This document shows, in pieces, positions 8,704 through 17,498 of a DNA stretch of 64,000 nt. The position numbers and the translations under genes are program-made. This DNA is from Oscillatoria sp. FACHB-1406 (GTDB lineage Bacteria > Cyanobacteriota > Cyanobacteriia > Cyanobacteriales > Spirulinaceae). A model generated the notes under the pieces. That model worked only from the letters and a program-made list of their open reading frames with translations, did no database searches and had not been told where the DNA came from. Numbering within the stretch: the first letter of the stretch is position 1; each line of letters opens with the position of its first letter. The DNA lies in NCBI RefSeq assembly GCF_014698145.1, contig NZ_JACJSM010000006.1, positions 186,001 to 250,000 of the forward strand, given 5' to 3'.

Positions 8704-9552
8704 ATGAGTCAGAAATTTTTAGGTAGTCTAACCGCTTCTTTAGTTCTTACCGCACTGGGAACGACCGCCGCGATCGCGCAAACGCTACCTCCCTCTCAAA
8801 ACGTTGCCGCCAACTCAGCTACAATCGCGACAACCTCGACTCCAACTCGCATTCTGACCCACAAATTGGGCGACTCTAATGCTGCCACGCTCTACATTCG
8901 CAGTATCCCCCTTCTCACCTTTGTTGCCGCACCCGCTCAAAACGATCCCGCACAAGCTGCAAACGCCGTCGCCGAACGCCTCAAAGCCCTCAACCCGAAC
9001 GATGCCAATGCCATTACGGTAGGCTGGAATGAGGCGCGTCAAGCTTACCTCATGACCCTCAACGGTCAAGAATTGGCGTTAGTGGACGGCAAGCAAACCA
9101 TATTGCCCGATACCACGCGCAATGTCACCCAAGATGCCATCCAAGCGACCAACCGCTTGCGGCGTTTGTTAGGGAATGCTGCGCCCCTGCAAGCTAACCA
9201 ATTAATATTACGTCCTGAAGCCGCCGCCGCCCCTCAAGCGCCAGAACAAAGAACGGTTTCAGTTCAACGCGGTATGGCTTCCTGGTACGGGCCTGGTTTC
9301 CACGGTCGTTTGAGTGCTAGCGGCGAACGGTTCAACCAAAACGCAATGACCGCCGCCCACCGAACCTTACCTTTCGGCACGCGCGTGCGCGTCACCAATC
9401 GCAATAACGGTCAGTCCGCGATCGTGCGGATCAACGATCGCGGACCTTTCGTGCGCGGTCGCATTATCGACCTCTCCGTTGGTGCTGCCAAACAGATTGG
9501 AATGTACGGCAGTGGCGTAGCTCCGGTCGAAGTTGAAGTTCTCGGTCGTTAA
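8704..9552 (+). CDS. rlpA: RlpA-family septal ring lytic transglycosylase-like protein
   Basis: 282 residues. A signal peptide (cut near AIAQ at residues 23-26) is followed by a low-complexity region of about 160 residues that I cannot assign. The C-terminal double-psi beta-barrel spans about residues 190-282. It has the family motifs GMASWYGPGFHGRLSASGE, LPFGTRVRVTN and NDRGPFVRGRIIDLS, including the catalytic-type Glu and Asp. RlpA proteins act on peptidoglycan at the septum or bind to it. A GGGGCATAGC hairpin follows the stop. Confidence 0.92.
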   Translation: MSQKFLGSLTASLVLTALGTTAAIAQTLPPSQNVAANSATIATTSTPTRILTHKLGDSNAATLYIRSIPLLTFVAAPAQNDPAQAANAVAERLKALNPNDANAITVGWNEARQAYLMTLNGQELALVDGKQTILPDTTRNVTQDAIQATNRLRRLLGNAAPLQANQLILRPEAAAAPQAPEQRTVSVQRGMASWYGPGFHGRLSASGERFNQNAMTAAHRTLPFGTRVRVTNRNNGQSAIVRINDRGPFVRGRIIDLSVGAAKQIGMYGSGVAPVEVEVLGR

Positions 9553-9601
9553 GTTTAAAGGTCACGCGATCGCAGCGCTCGCGATCGCGGCATAATCTTG
9601 T

Positions 9602-9625
9602 AGGGGCATAGCATTGCTATGCCCT
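9602..9625. terminator. Hairpin between rlpA and panC/cmk
   Basis: AGGGGCATAGC at 9602-9612 pairs with GCTATGCCCTT at 9615-9625 around a short loop. The arms resemble a small palindromic repeat common in cyanobacterial intergenic regions, so it may be both a dispersed repeat and the rlpA terminator. There is no T-run. Confidence 0.5.
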
Positions 9626-9660
9626 TACAGCCATGAAAATAAGGATATCAAGAGAGGGGA

Positions 9661-11214
9661 ATGGGAATGCGAGTCTTAAAAACGATCGCGGGCTTGCAAG
9701 CTTACCTAAACGACGAACGGGTTAGCCGCGAGATTGGCTTAGTACCGACGATGGGAGCCTTGCACGCCGGACACCAGCGTTTGCTCGAACGCGCGATCGC
9801 AGAAAATGACCGCACGGTAGCCACAATTTTTGTCAATCCCCTTCAATTCAGCCCTCAAGAAGATTTAGAGCAATATCCCCGCAATCTCGATCGCGATTGT
9901 CAATTTTGCCAAAATTTAGGCGTAGATGTCGTTTTTGCCCCGTCCCCAGAAGAGATGGGCATCTTTCCCGGTCAAAATGAACGTTCGCTCGCCGTGATTC
10001 TACCGCCCGCCGATATGGTAACGGGATTGTGCGGTCCCTTTCGACCGGGGCATTTTGCGGGCGTGGCGACGATTGTCACCAAGCTCTTGAATATCGTGCA
10101 GCCGACTCGCGCTTATTTTGGGGAAAAGGACGCGCAACAACTGGCGATAATTCGCCGTTTAATTCGGGATTTAAACATTCCGGTCGAAATTCGCGCCTGC
10201 TCGACAGTTCGGGACGAATTGGGTTTGGCTTTGAGTTCTCGCAATCAATATTTATCAGCCAGCCAAACCGAGCAAGCGACTATTTTGTATTGGAGTTTAG
10301 AGGCAGCGCGGCAAGCTTTTCGAGCCGGAGAACGCGACAGTAAGGTTCTGAGCGCGATCGCCGCAGAGAAACTAGCAACTGTTCCGGAAGTGCAGGTGCA
10401 ATACTTAGAATTGGTCGATCCGGCTTCGTTGCAACCAATCGAGCGGATCGAAACGGCAGGGTTACTCGCGATCGCGGCTTACCTGGGTTCGACCCGCCTC
10501 ATTGATAATGTCATTCTGCGCGATCGCCAGCCCATCATTGCCATTGACGGGCCCGCTGGTGCCGGAAAATCAACGGTAACGCGCCACGTTGCCGAAGCCC
10601 TCGACTTCTTTCACCTCAATACTGGAGCCATGTATCGCGCTGTTACTTGGTTGGTGCTGCAAGCGGGGATCGATACCGACGACGAACCCGCGATCGCGGA
10701 ACTTCTGCAATCAGTTGCGATCGAATTTCTCCCCACGGACTCCCCCACCGGAATGCAGATTACCATTAACCAGCAAGATGTGACGAAAACGATTCTTTCC
10801 CCTACCGTAACCGATAGCGTTTCCGCCGTCTCCAAACTGCCCGCCGTTCGCAGCGCCCTCGTTCGCCAGCAGCAAGCGATCGGCAAAAAAGGCGGTATTG
10901 TTGCCGAAGGGCGAGATATCGGAACTCATGTTTTTCCCGATGCCGAGCTAAAAATTTATTTAACCGCCTCGGAACGCGAACGCGCTCGCCGCCGACGCAA
11001 TGACCTACTGGCGCAGGGCGAACTCAACCTCAGCCTCGAACAAATCGAGAAAGATATTCAACGGCGAGATTTTCTCGATAGCACGCGCAAAATTGCTCCC
11101 CTTCGCAAAGCTCCCGACGCGATCGAAATCGTGACCGACAATCTCAATATTGAAGAAGCCACCGAAGCTATCCTAAACTGCTACCGCGAGGCGTTTTCAA
11201 AGCGAACAAAATAA
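9661..11214 (+). CDS. panC/cmk: Bifunctional pantothenate synthetase/cytidylate kinase (PanC-Cmk)
   Basis: 517 residues. Residues 1-~285 are PanC, which joins pantoate and beta-alanine with ATP: PTMGALHAGHQRLL, GEKDAQQLAIIRRL and SSRNQYLS. Residues ~290-517 are CMP kinase: P-loop GPAGAGKST, the GAMYRAVTWL segment, AEGRDIGTHVFPDAELKIYL and the Arg-rich lid RARRRRNDLL. This fusion is characteristic of cyanobacteria and links coenzyme A and pyrimidine nucleotide supply in one chain. ATG at 9661 or at 9667 (giving MRVLKTIAG) are both possible after a GAGAGGGG site; the second fits the PanC N-terminus better. Confidence 0.97.
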   Translation: MGMRVLKTIAGLQAYLNDERVSREIGLVPTMGALHAGHQRLLERAIAENDRTVATIFVNPLQFSPQEDLEQYPRNLDRDCQFCQNLGVDVVFAPSPEEMGIFPGQNERSLAVILPPADMVTGLCGPFRPGHFAGVATIVTKLLNIVQPTRAYFGEKDAQQLAIIRRLIRDLNIPVEIRACSTVRDELGLALSSRNQYLSASQTEQATILYWSLEAARQAFRAGERDSKVLSAIAAEKLATVPEVQVQYLELVDPASLQPIERIETAGLLAIAAYLGSTRLIDNVILRDRQPIIAIDGPAGAGKSTVTRHVAEALDFFHLNTGAMYRAVTWLVLQAGIDTDDEPAIAELLQSVAIEFLPTDSPTGMQITINQQDVTKTILSPTVTDSVSAVSKLPAVRSALVRQQQAIGKKGGIVAEGRDIGTHVFPDAELKIYLTASERERARRRRNDLLAQGELNLSLEQIEKDIQRRDFLDSTRKIAPLRKAPDAIEIVTDNLNIEEATEAILNCYREAFSKRTK

Positions 11215-11528
11215 TTTAGAGCGACCCAGAGAATTGATTCGACTCAAGATATAATACAACCGTAAACAGGGTGAAGCGATGAACCGGAACATTAAGAAAG
11301 GAAAAATATTTCCAGAAATTCCGGATTGAGGGGTCTTGTCATTGCAGACAAGCAGTAACTATAATCATCAGCACTAGAGCGATTTAGATCGCGATAAATT
11401 TCGCTCGAACGGGGGGACTCGCTGGCAGAGCGAGAGATTAAAAAAGAGCATCAAAAGCGTTGCTCTTGGGATTGGGGCAGGTCTCGATACCCAGTCATCT
11501 TTATAGAGGAGTTAAGGAGACTTAGACA
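11215..11528 (+). promoter_or_regulatory. Long structured leader before the polysaccharide deacetylase
   Basis: About 314 bases without a clear gene. A TATAAT element lies near 11253. Two hairpins are visible downstream: CTTGTC...GACAAG near 11335-11353, and AAGAGCA...TTGCTCTT near 11445-11470. A 16-codon frame starts at ATG near 11280; it could be a leader peptide but nothing else supports it. A strong double site (GAGGAG and AAGGAG) precedes the TTG start of the next gene. Confidence 0.4.
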
Positions 11529-12494
11529 TTGGCGGAACATTCTTCATTGGTCTGGCAGCGACGCGCTGCTTTCGCGATCGCAATTGCAGCAGCAAGCTAT
11601 GCAGCGGGTTTGTTGTGGTCTTTTAAATCAGCTTCCAACTCGTCCAAACTCGGTGCGTTTTCGTGGAATATCGGGGCGCGCTCGGCTCAAGCTCAGACTA
11701 TCGCGTTGGGCGAATCGGAAGTTATTGATAGCTTAGTAACTCGCGTCAGCGGGTTAGATGCCGCACAAAAACAAATTTATGACTATGCCGTCCCCAAACA
11801 GTTTCAGGGACAAATTATCAAGGATATTAGCGTACCGTCAGGGCGCAAAGTGATTGCTCTAACCTTTGACGATGGACCGTGGCCAAAAAGTACCAATGAG
11901 GTCTTAAGCATTCTCAAAAAATATGACATCAAAGCTACTTTTTTCGTGGTTGGACAAAACGTTAAAAGTTTTCCGGAACTCGCGCAAAAAGTGGTTAAAG
12001 AAGGTCACATTATTGCCAATCACAGTTGGAACCATCCTTACCGTCATCACACTCGAGAAGCAGCAGCGCAGCAAATCGATCGCACCGACGATATTATCTA
12101 TAAAACCACGGGCGTAAAAAGCGCCTTCTTCCGACCGCCGGGAGGAATCCTTAAAAATGGTTTAGCGACTTATGCGGCGGAGAAAAACGATGTCATCGCT
12201 ATGTGGTCTGCCGATTCTCAGGACTATCGCGCTTCCAGCGCCGCCCAGATTCATAATGTCATGCGGGATGCAGGACAGGGTGGCGTTGTCCTCATGCACG
12301 ATGGCGGCGGCGATCGTCACCGGACGGTTGCTGCATTACCAACGATTATCGAAAATCTCCGCAACCAGGGATATGAGTTTGTTACGCTTCCCGAGTTGTT
12401 GGATTTGAAGGCGAAGGCAGCGCAACAACCCAAAGTAGAGGCGCAAAAGTCGCAGACCGGAACCCAGAAACCAGCGAAAAAAGCGAGTTCGTAA
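11529..12494 (+). CDS. Membrane-anchored polysaccharide deacetylase (NodB domain)
   Basis: 321 residues with a TTG start, supported by GAGGAG and AAGGAG upstream. An N-terminal anchor (about residues 14-30) precedes a NodB deacetylase domain at about 105-300. The metal and catalytic motifs are present: LTFDDGPWPKST (motif 1), IANHSWNHPYRHH (motif 2), FFRPPGG (motif 3) and VLMHDGGGDRH (His motif). The C-terminus is Lys/Gln/Ala-rich and disordered. Family members remove acetyl groups from peptidoglycan or chitin-like polymers; cell-wall modification is the likely role, not shown by the sequence. A terminator follows. Confidence 0.93.
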   Translation: MAEHSSLVWQRRAAFAIAIAAASYAAGLLWSFKSASNSSKLGAFSWNIGARSAQAQTIALGESEVIDSLVTRVSGLDAAQKQIYDYAVPKQFQGQIIKDISVPSGRKVIALTFDDGPWPKSTNEVLSILKKYDIKATFFVVGQNVKSFPELAQKVVKEGHIIANHSWNHPYRHHTREAAAQQIDRTDDIIYKTTGVKSAFFRPPGGILKNGLATYAAEKNDVIAMWSADSQDYRASSAAQIHNVMRDAGQGGVVLMHDGGGDRHRTVAALPTIIENLRNQGYEFVTLPELLDLKAKAAQQPKVEAQKSQTGTQKPAKKASS

Positions 12495-12528
12495 CCTCAA
12501 TTTTGAAAATATTTTTAATATTTAGTCG

Positions 12529-12557
12529 CCCGGTTTCAAAATGAGACCGGGTTTTTT
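12529..12557. terminator. Intrinsic terminator of the polysaccharide deacetylase gene
   Basis: CCCGGTTTC and GAGACCGGG form a 9-bp stem with one wobble and a short loop, followed by TTTTTT. It lies between convergent genes and overlaps the aat stop codon at 12556, so it may serve both directions. Confidence 0.85.
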
Positions 12558-13131
12558 AAACAAAAGTGCAATTTGCGAGTAACGCTTGCTGTAGCAAGCT
12601 TTGATAGTCCCGATCGCCGATAATCATCGAGCCGAAGCGTTCGAGGTGGGGGTTTTGCAATTGTGCGTCGAAGAGAATAAAATTATGACTTCTTAAATGT
12701 TCGACTAATTTCACCATTGCGACTTTAGAGCCGTCAGGAATGCGGAAAAACATCGATTCACCGATGAAAGCTCCACGAAGAGTCAATCCTAAAATACCGC
12801 CAGCGAGTTCGTCGCCTTGCCAGGTTTCAAAACTGTGCGCTAAACCCGCGCGGTGCAGTTCTCGATAAATGAGTTGGAGTTCGGGCGAAATCCAGGTTGT
12901 TTTGCGATTGGCACAACCTTCGCATACGGCTTCAAAGGCGCGATCGATCGCAACGCTAAAACGATTTTGATTGAGGATACGTTGAAGGGATTTTGGATAG
13001 CGGAAGTGATGGTCGAGGGGAATTATCGCACGCTGGCGACTGCTATACCAGCCGAGTTCGCCCCTTTCGTTCGACATCAGAAAATATCCCCGAGCGTATC
13101 CTTCCACGATCTCCGCCACATCAAAGGCCAT
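12556..13131 (-). CDS. aat: Leucyl/phenylalanyl-tRNA--protein transferase
   Basis: 191 residues. It transfers Leu or Phe from tRNA to proteins with N-terminal Arg or Lys, marking them for ClpAP/ClpS degradation. Family features are [10 protein letters not shown] near the start, [46 protein letters not shown] and a final [16 protein letters not shown] segment. The length is slightly short compared with the E. coli enzyme but typical of cyanobacterial members. Three AAATGTTAG 9-mers lie just upstream of the start. Confidence 0.92.
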   Translation of the reverse strand: MAFDVAEIVEGYARGYFLMSNERGELGWYSSRQRAIIPLDHHFRYPKSLQRILNQNRFSVAIDRAFEAVCEGCANRKTTWISPELQLIYRELHRAGLAHSFETWQGDELAGGILGLTLRGAFIGESMFFRIPDGSKVAMVKLVEHLRSHNFILFDAQLQNPHLERFGSMIIGDRDYQSLLQQALLANCTFV

Positions 13132-13217
13132 TAAATGTTAGAAATGTTAGAAATGTTAGAAAATATAGTAAATATTTAAGGTTTTTGAGATTTAACTTGT
13201 AAATTTTTGTTTGAGAA

Positions 13218-13556
13218 ATGACTCAACCCATACCGCCGATACCGCCGATTACGCTTCCCCCTATGCGCAATCCCCAGCAAGAAGGGGACTGGCTAAAAAA
13301 AGCTTTACGGGATTGGCTCGATCGCGAATTTATTCCCGAAACCGTCAATCAACAGATCGCCGAACGCGCTTCCCAAATTTTTGTCCGCCAGCGTTTAGAG
13401 GGCGAGAACGATCTCGGTTGTTTGGTCATTGCCATTGTTACTGAGATGCAGGCTTTTGATTTTAGCAAAAGTTTTTATAGCGAATTTGCGATCGCGAACG
13501 CTGTTAGCGACTTAATCCTCGACAGTTTGGGGATCGATCGCTGCTGCGGGCAGTAG
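13218..13556 (+). CDS. Hypothetical protein (112 aa, Pro-rich N-terminus)
   Basis: I do not recognise the family with certainty. The first ~16 residues are a Pro/Ile repeat (IPPIPPI) encoded by a short DNA repeat. The rest is soluble and acidic, with a WLKKALRDWLDREF helix, an ARQRLEG-like central segment (FVRQRLEGENDLGCLV) and a C-terminus ending LGIDRCCGQ. The codon usage, with an internal GCGATCGC, looks native. It is transcribed divergently from aat. Confidence 0.65.
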   Translation: MTQPIPPIPPITLPPMRNPQQEGDWLKKALRDWLDREFIPETVNQQIAERASQIFVRQRLEGENDLGCLVIAIVTEMQAFDFSKSFYSEFAIANAVSDLILDSLGIDRCCGQ

Positions 13557-13700
13557 TTCGATTCAGTTATCGGAGAGCAGTAACCCATTTGTTTAGTTAC
13601 CGGAAAAATTTTCGTTCGTAGACGATTTCCTGTTCGGGGATTACTGCTCGCTAGTTCCTGATAACTGATAACTGATAACTGTTAACAGATAACGATTAAA

Positions 13701-14003
13701 CTACCAACTCGACTTAACAACACCCGGAAGTAAACCTTCGTGCGCCCACTCTCTGAAGACGTTCCGAGACAAACCAAAGTCGCGATAGTAACCTCTCGGT
13801 CTTCCTGTCGCCCAGCAACGGTTGCGCAAGCGGACTTTAGCGCTGCTGCGAGGTAACTGTTGAATTTCGCGGTGAATTTCTAATTTTTCGAGCTGAGAAC
13901 TCGTCGTTCTAAACTTTTCTTTCAATTCTGCGCGTCTTTCCGCGTACTTATCTACGAGTTTCTGGCGCTTTTTCTCGCGCTCGATCATGCTCTTCTTTGC
14001 CAT
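13701..14003 (-). CDS. rpsN: 30S ribosomal protein S14
   Basis: 100 residues. It begins [20 protein letters not shown] and ends with the conserved [20 protein letters not shown] and [10 protein letters not shown] segments. The length and the single Cys place it in the long, zinc-independent S14 form. It stands alone, as is common for this protein in cyanobacteria. An AACTGAT heptamer array lies just beyond its 3' end. Confidence 0.97.
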   Translation of the reverse strand: MAKKSMIEREKKRQKLVDKYAERRAELKEKFRTTSSQLEKLEIHREIQQLPRSSAKVRLRNRCWATGRPRGYYRDFGLSRNVFREWAHEGLLPGVVKSSW

Positions 14004-14241
14004 TGAGTCCTGAGTTCTGGATTTTAGACAGCATTCTCGATTTTAACTCATTTTGAAGGCGGAAAATCCCCAATCTAGATTTTCTCTCCTGTCTCTCCTC
14101 CTGCCGTTACTCAAAAACCCCAGTAACGCCAGCCCACCCCGATGCTAGTTCTCCCAATCCCCTTACGCCGGAAACCCAAAAATTCTCTACTATGACTTAA
14201 GGATTTTGTCAAGCTATTTTTCCCAATTAGCTCTCTAGCGC

Positions 14242-14736
14242 TTATAACAAAGCTTGAATATCTTTGGCTAAATCTTCCGGCTTAGTCGTAGGCGGATAGC
14301 ACTTAACGACCTTGCCGCTGCGATCGACCAGAAACTTAGTAAAGTTCCATTTAATTCCTTCCGTCCCCAAAATACCGGGTGCTGCTTGAGTCAAGTACCG
14401 ATATAAAGGATGAGCGTTGCTTCCATTCACGTCAATTTTTTGGAAAAGGGGAAAAGAAACGCCAAAGCGAGTTTCGCAGAAAGACTGAATTTGCGACGAA
14501 TTTCCGGGTTCCTGCTGCCCGAATTGATTGCAGGGAAATCCTAAGATTTCCAACCCTCGATCGCTAAAGCGCTCGTATAAAGACTGCAATCCTTGGTATT
14601 GAGGCGTAAAGCCGCACTGACTCGCCGTATTGACAATCAGTAAAACTTTATCTTTATAAGTATTTAATGACACCGGATTGCCATCAATCGCGATCGCGGA
14701 AAGGTCATAAATCGATGCAGGTGCTTGTGCGGTCAC
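14242..14736 (-). CDS. Glutathione peroxidase-family protein (Cys type)
   Basis: 164 residues with a thioredoxin fold. The peroxidatic motif is NTASQCGFTPQYQGL, with Cys in the position that is selenocysteine in some relatives. The Gln of LGFPCNQFGQQEPG and the Trp of GIKWNFTKFLVD complete the catalytic set. The second Cys in FPCNQF is the usual resolving residue of thioredoxin-dependent members. The likely role is reduction of lipid or organic hydroperoxides in the cytosol with NADPH- or thioredoxin-linked reductant. It is monocistronic. Confidence 0.95.
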   Translation of the reverse strand: MTAQAPASIYDLSAIAIDGNPVSLNTYKDKVLLIVNTASQCGFTPQYQGLQSLYERFSDRGLEILGFPCNQFGQQEPGNSSQIQSFCETRFGVSFPLFQKIDVNGSNAHPLYRYLTQAAPGILGTEGIKWNFTKFLVDRSGKVVKCYPPTTKPEDLAKDIQALL

Positions 14737-14801
14737 AGGATTAAAATACTCCCCAGTTTTAAAAGATATCCAACTTTTGGACAGTATATAGCGTTTTTCC
14801 T

Positions 14802-14822
14802 AAGCGTGAGGCACGCTTTTTT
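14802..14822 (+). terminator. Terminator-like hairpin on the plus strand
   Basis: AAGCGTG and CACGCTT form a perfect 7-bp stem around AGG, followed by a run of six T on the plus strand. Both neighbouring genes are on the minus strand, so no gene here needs a plus-strand terminator. It could end an antisense transcript, or be read as a simple hairpin on the minus strand between two genes. Confidence 0.4.
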
Positions 14823-14870
14823 CAAAGTTCCGCTGACGATTTCGCTTCGTTAAGCGTGCAAGTCAACTCG

Positions 14871-16592
14871 TTACTGGCTCGCCCCCCAAAATTTAATTTC
14901 GTCGGGGCAAGCGCTAATTAAATATTGACCGTCAGGCGAGATGGCAATGCCGTTCACGGGGAGCGCGTGAGCTTTAATGCGGCGCAGTATCTCGCCCGAA
15001 TCGAGGTGAATAAATTCGATCGTGCCATCTTGATGACCGCTAATCGCCAATTGGTTATCGGGACTGAGCGTTAAGCAAGTCACATGAGAGGACTGAATAT
15101 TTAACGGTCCCAATAAATCGCCGGTTGCAAAATCCCACAGTTTAATATTGCTATTTTCGTGTCCCGTAACCAAAATACTCCCGTCGGAGGTAAGAGCTAA
15201 GGCAGTTGTACCGAAGGAGTAGTCATTGAAAGGACAAATTGTCTCGCCGGTTTGTAAATCCCAGAGTTTGACGTTACTGTGCAATGCACCGCTAATTAAC
15301 GTTAATCCATCGGGGGAAATCGCGATCGCACTGACCCCCACCGCCGCATCGTTCAAAGGGCCTAGCAGTTCGCCCGTCAGAAAGTCCCAGCGTTTGACTT
15401 TCGTTCGTTCCGCGCCGCTAATCACCGTATGACCGTCCGGCATCACGGCCAGACAGCGAGTTTCCTTAGAAAACAAACTCCATTGCACTACCAGCGTACT
15501 GGTTGCTAAATCCCAAATTTGGATCGGGTGGACTGCGCTTCCGGTGAGGAGATATTGTCCGTCTGGGCTAATGGCGAGACAATCGATATTCCGAGCGGCG
15601 CGATCGCCCAGGCTTCGATAACATTCTAAAGAGGCGTAAGGTGTCGGCGCAATCTCGAATTCGGCGAGTTCGGCTCCATTATTGCTTTCCCAGCCCCGAG
15701 TTTCCCGGGCAATTGCCGCTTCTGTAGGGACAGGGGTAGCGGGCGGTGCTAGATCGGGTTCTGAAAAATTGTTTTGTAATTCTGAGGTTGTCGGCGCAAC
15801 TGGAGGTACTTCGACGCTCGCAAACGGCTCGGCAAAGCTTTCAGAGAGAGTAGAAACGGTCGTATCGGGAGGAGTCGCCGTTGCAAAAGGATCGGCGAAG
15901 GCTGCCCCCGCATCAGTAAGGGGAGAAGGATCGGAGTTTTCCGCAGGCGCGAAGGGATCGATAAAGGCAGTAGCAGCCTCAGTCTCGGCGGCGGGATTGG
16001 AGTTGCTCGCGAAGGGATCGACAAAATTTTCCGTTACGTTCGCTACCGGGTTGAGTTCGATACTTTCGGAAGTGGTTAAGGGAGGGTAGTTGGTTTCTGG
16101 GGGGGGAAATTCAGCGGTGGGGGGAACGGGTTCGAGAACGGGTTCGGGCTCGACAGGTTGTGGCGTTGGCGGAGCGAGGGGTTCGGTGGGGAGAGATTGA
16201 CGCGGGAGCTTGGTTTTGTTGAGGGCAGATTTGAGGGCTTTTTGGAAGGGGATGCGATCCCAGGAAGTTTCAACGACTTCGATATAGTTTAAGTAGGGCT
16301 GCGGGACGATCGCGGTAACGTCGGCGGTGCGATCGCTAGTGACAATGGCTGCGATTTTTTGCAGTTCGGGATCGGTTTGGAGTTTTTTCAGCACTTCCCA
16401 ACCGCTAACGATAGCAAGCTCGAAGTTAAAGATGACAACCCGCAAACCGACGCGATCGCTGTCTAACAATACGATTGCTTCTTCGCCATCGCTCGCCTCG
16501 ACAACCTCGAAGTTGCCGCTGGGAAGCATTTCTCTAATCTGCGCCCTCCGAGTCGCAAGTTCGTCAACAATTAGAACTTTATTCGCTGCCAT
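14871..16592 (-). CDS. Pseudo-receiver domain / Pro-rich linker / WD40 propeller protein
   Basis: 573 residues in three parts. Residues 1-~125 have the receiver fold (KVLIVDELATRRAQIREML, SGWEVLKKLQTDPELQKIAAIV), but the phosphoacceptor position reads VIFNFELA, with Asn for Asp, and the conserved Lys is not found. Residues ~130-315 are a Pro/Ala/Glu-rich linker with a repeated (V/I/A)DPFA motif, four or five times. Residues ~325-573 are WD40 repeats with WD or similar ends (IQIWDLATS, VKRWDFLTG, VKLWDLQTG, IKLWDFATG) and ISPDG strands. I infer a phosphorylation-independent scaffold. It is transcribed divergently from the HTH-GrpE gene. Confidence 0.9.
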   Translation of the reverse strand: MAANKVLIVDELATRRAQIREMLPSGNFEVVEASDGEEAIVLLDSDRVGLRVVIFNFELAIVSGWEVLKKLQTDPELQKIAAIVTSDRTADVTAIVPQPYLNYIEVVETSWDRIPFQKALKSALNKTKLPRQSLPTEPLAPPTPQPVEPEPVLEPVPPTAEFPPPETNYPPLTTSESIELNPVANVTENFVDPFASNSNPAAETEAATAFIDPFAPAENSDPSPLTDAGAAFADPFATATPPDTTVSTLSESFAEPFASVEVPPVAPTTSELQNNFSEPDLAPPATPVPTEAAIARETRGWESNNGAELAEFEIAPTPYASLECYRSLGDRAARNIDCLAISPDGQYLLTGSAVHPIQIWDLATSTLVVQWSLFSKETRCLAVMPDGHTVISGAERTKVKRWDFLTGELLGPLNDAAVGVSAIAISPDGLTLISGALHSNVKLWDLQTGETICPFNDYSFGTTALALTSDGSILVTGHENSNIKLWDFATGDLLGPLNIQSSHVTCLTLSPDNQLAISGHQDGTIEFIHLDSGEILRRIKAHALPVNGIAISPDGQYLISACPDEIKFWGASQ

Positions 16593-16823
16593 CGTTGTTG
16601 CCTTTGCATTTCTCCTACTCTCAATATTAAGATGTTATCGACCCTTATTCAAAATTCAAAATTAAGAATTAAGAATTCCTGGAGCGTGCAAATCACTCCA
16701 ACTAATTGAGAGGGAGCGAGAGAGAATAGAGAGAAGGAATGACTTGTTTTTATCCCGCTCCTTCATCCTTAATTATTCGGTCTTCATCATTCATTATTTA
16801 TCATTCATTATTTATCATTCACT

Positions 16824-17498
16824 GTGTCTGAGTTTCAAATTTACACGGAATTATTACAGCAGTTGATGCAGGAACGAGGAATTTCGAGTTTTCGACAATT
16901 TTGTCAGCAATCGGGACTGTCGGCGCGTCAACTGCTGCGCTTGCGTCGAGGAGAATTGTTGCAAATGCGGATCGAGGATGCGTTGAAGGTTAGCTCGACA
17001 CTGCAAATTCCCTTGCAAGGTTTAATCGAACAATTTACGGCGACTCCTGCGGCCGGGAGTGTAGCGGAGTTTAAGGCAGGATCGGAAGAGGAAGGGAAAA
17101 AGACTGAGGATTTCAAGGCTTTGCAACAAGAATACTTGCAGTTGCAACAGCACTTGCAAGACCAGCGCGAACTGCTGATGCAAGAGTTTCAGCGCAGTAG
17201 TTTGCAAGCGATCGAATCTTGGTTAGTCTCTTGGTCGGCGGCGGCGACCAAGGCAAAAGAAAATCCCGATTTACCGGCAACGAGATTATTGCCTTTGGTC
17301 AAACCGCTCGAGCAACTGCTACAGCAATGGCAGGTAGAAGCGATCGCGACGGTAGGAGAAGAACTCCAGTACGATCCCCAACTCCATCAGCCGGTTGAAG
17401 GAACGGCGCAACCCGGCGAGCGGGTGCGCGTGCGTTACGCGGGTTATCGCCATCGAGGGCAACTGCTGTTCCGCGCTAAAGTGAGTCCTGTGTCTTAG
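16824..17498 (+). CDS. HTH (XRE-like) and GrpE-domain fusion protein
   Basis: 224 residues with a GTG start. Residues ~1-65 resemble an XRE-type helix-turn-helix (FRQFCQQSGLSARQLLRLRR, then an IEDALKVSSTLQIPLQGL segment). Residues ~95-140 are a Gln/Leu-rich coiled coil. Residues ~185-224 match the GrpE C-terminal beta-domain pattern (YDPQLHQPVEG ... GERVRVRYAGYRHRGQLLFR), which in GrpE contacts DnaK. No dnaK or dnaJ lies nearby. A role linking DnaK activity to DNA or RNA binding is inference. Heptamer-like ATTCATTATTTATC repeats lie immediately before the start codon, which makes its ribosome-binding site unclear. Confidence 0.78.
   Translation: MSEFQIYTELLQQLMQERGISSFRQFCQQSGLSARQLLRLRRGELLQMRIEDALKVSSTLQIPLQGLIEQFTATPAAGSVAEFKAGSEEEGKKTEDFKALQQEYLQLQQHLQDQRELLMQEFQRSSLQAIESWLVSWSAAATKAKENPDLPATRLLPLVKPLEQLLQQWQVEAIATVGEELQYDPQLHQPVEGTAQPGERVRVRYAGYRHRGQLLFRAKVSPVS

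Noticed and set aside
8513-8707. 64-codon frame upstream of rlpA
   Set aside because: No ribosome-binding site or protein-like composition; it runs into the rlpA start.
14242-14736. Selenocysteine possibility in the glutathione peroxidase
   Set aside because: The catalytic codon encodes Cys (SQCGF); no in-frame TGA is needed.
15682-16089. Long open frame antisense to the pseudo-receiver/WD40 linker
   Set aside because: It lies opposite a repetitive Ala/Pro/Ser-rich coding stretch, which creates long antisense frames by composition.
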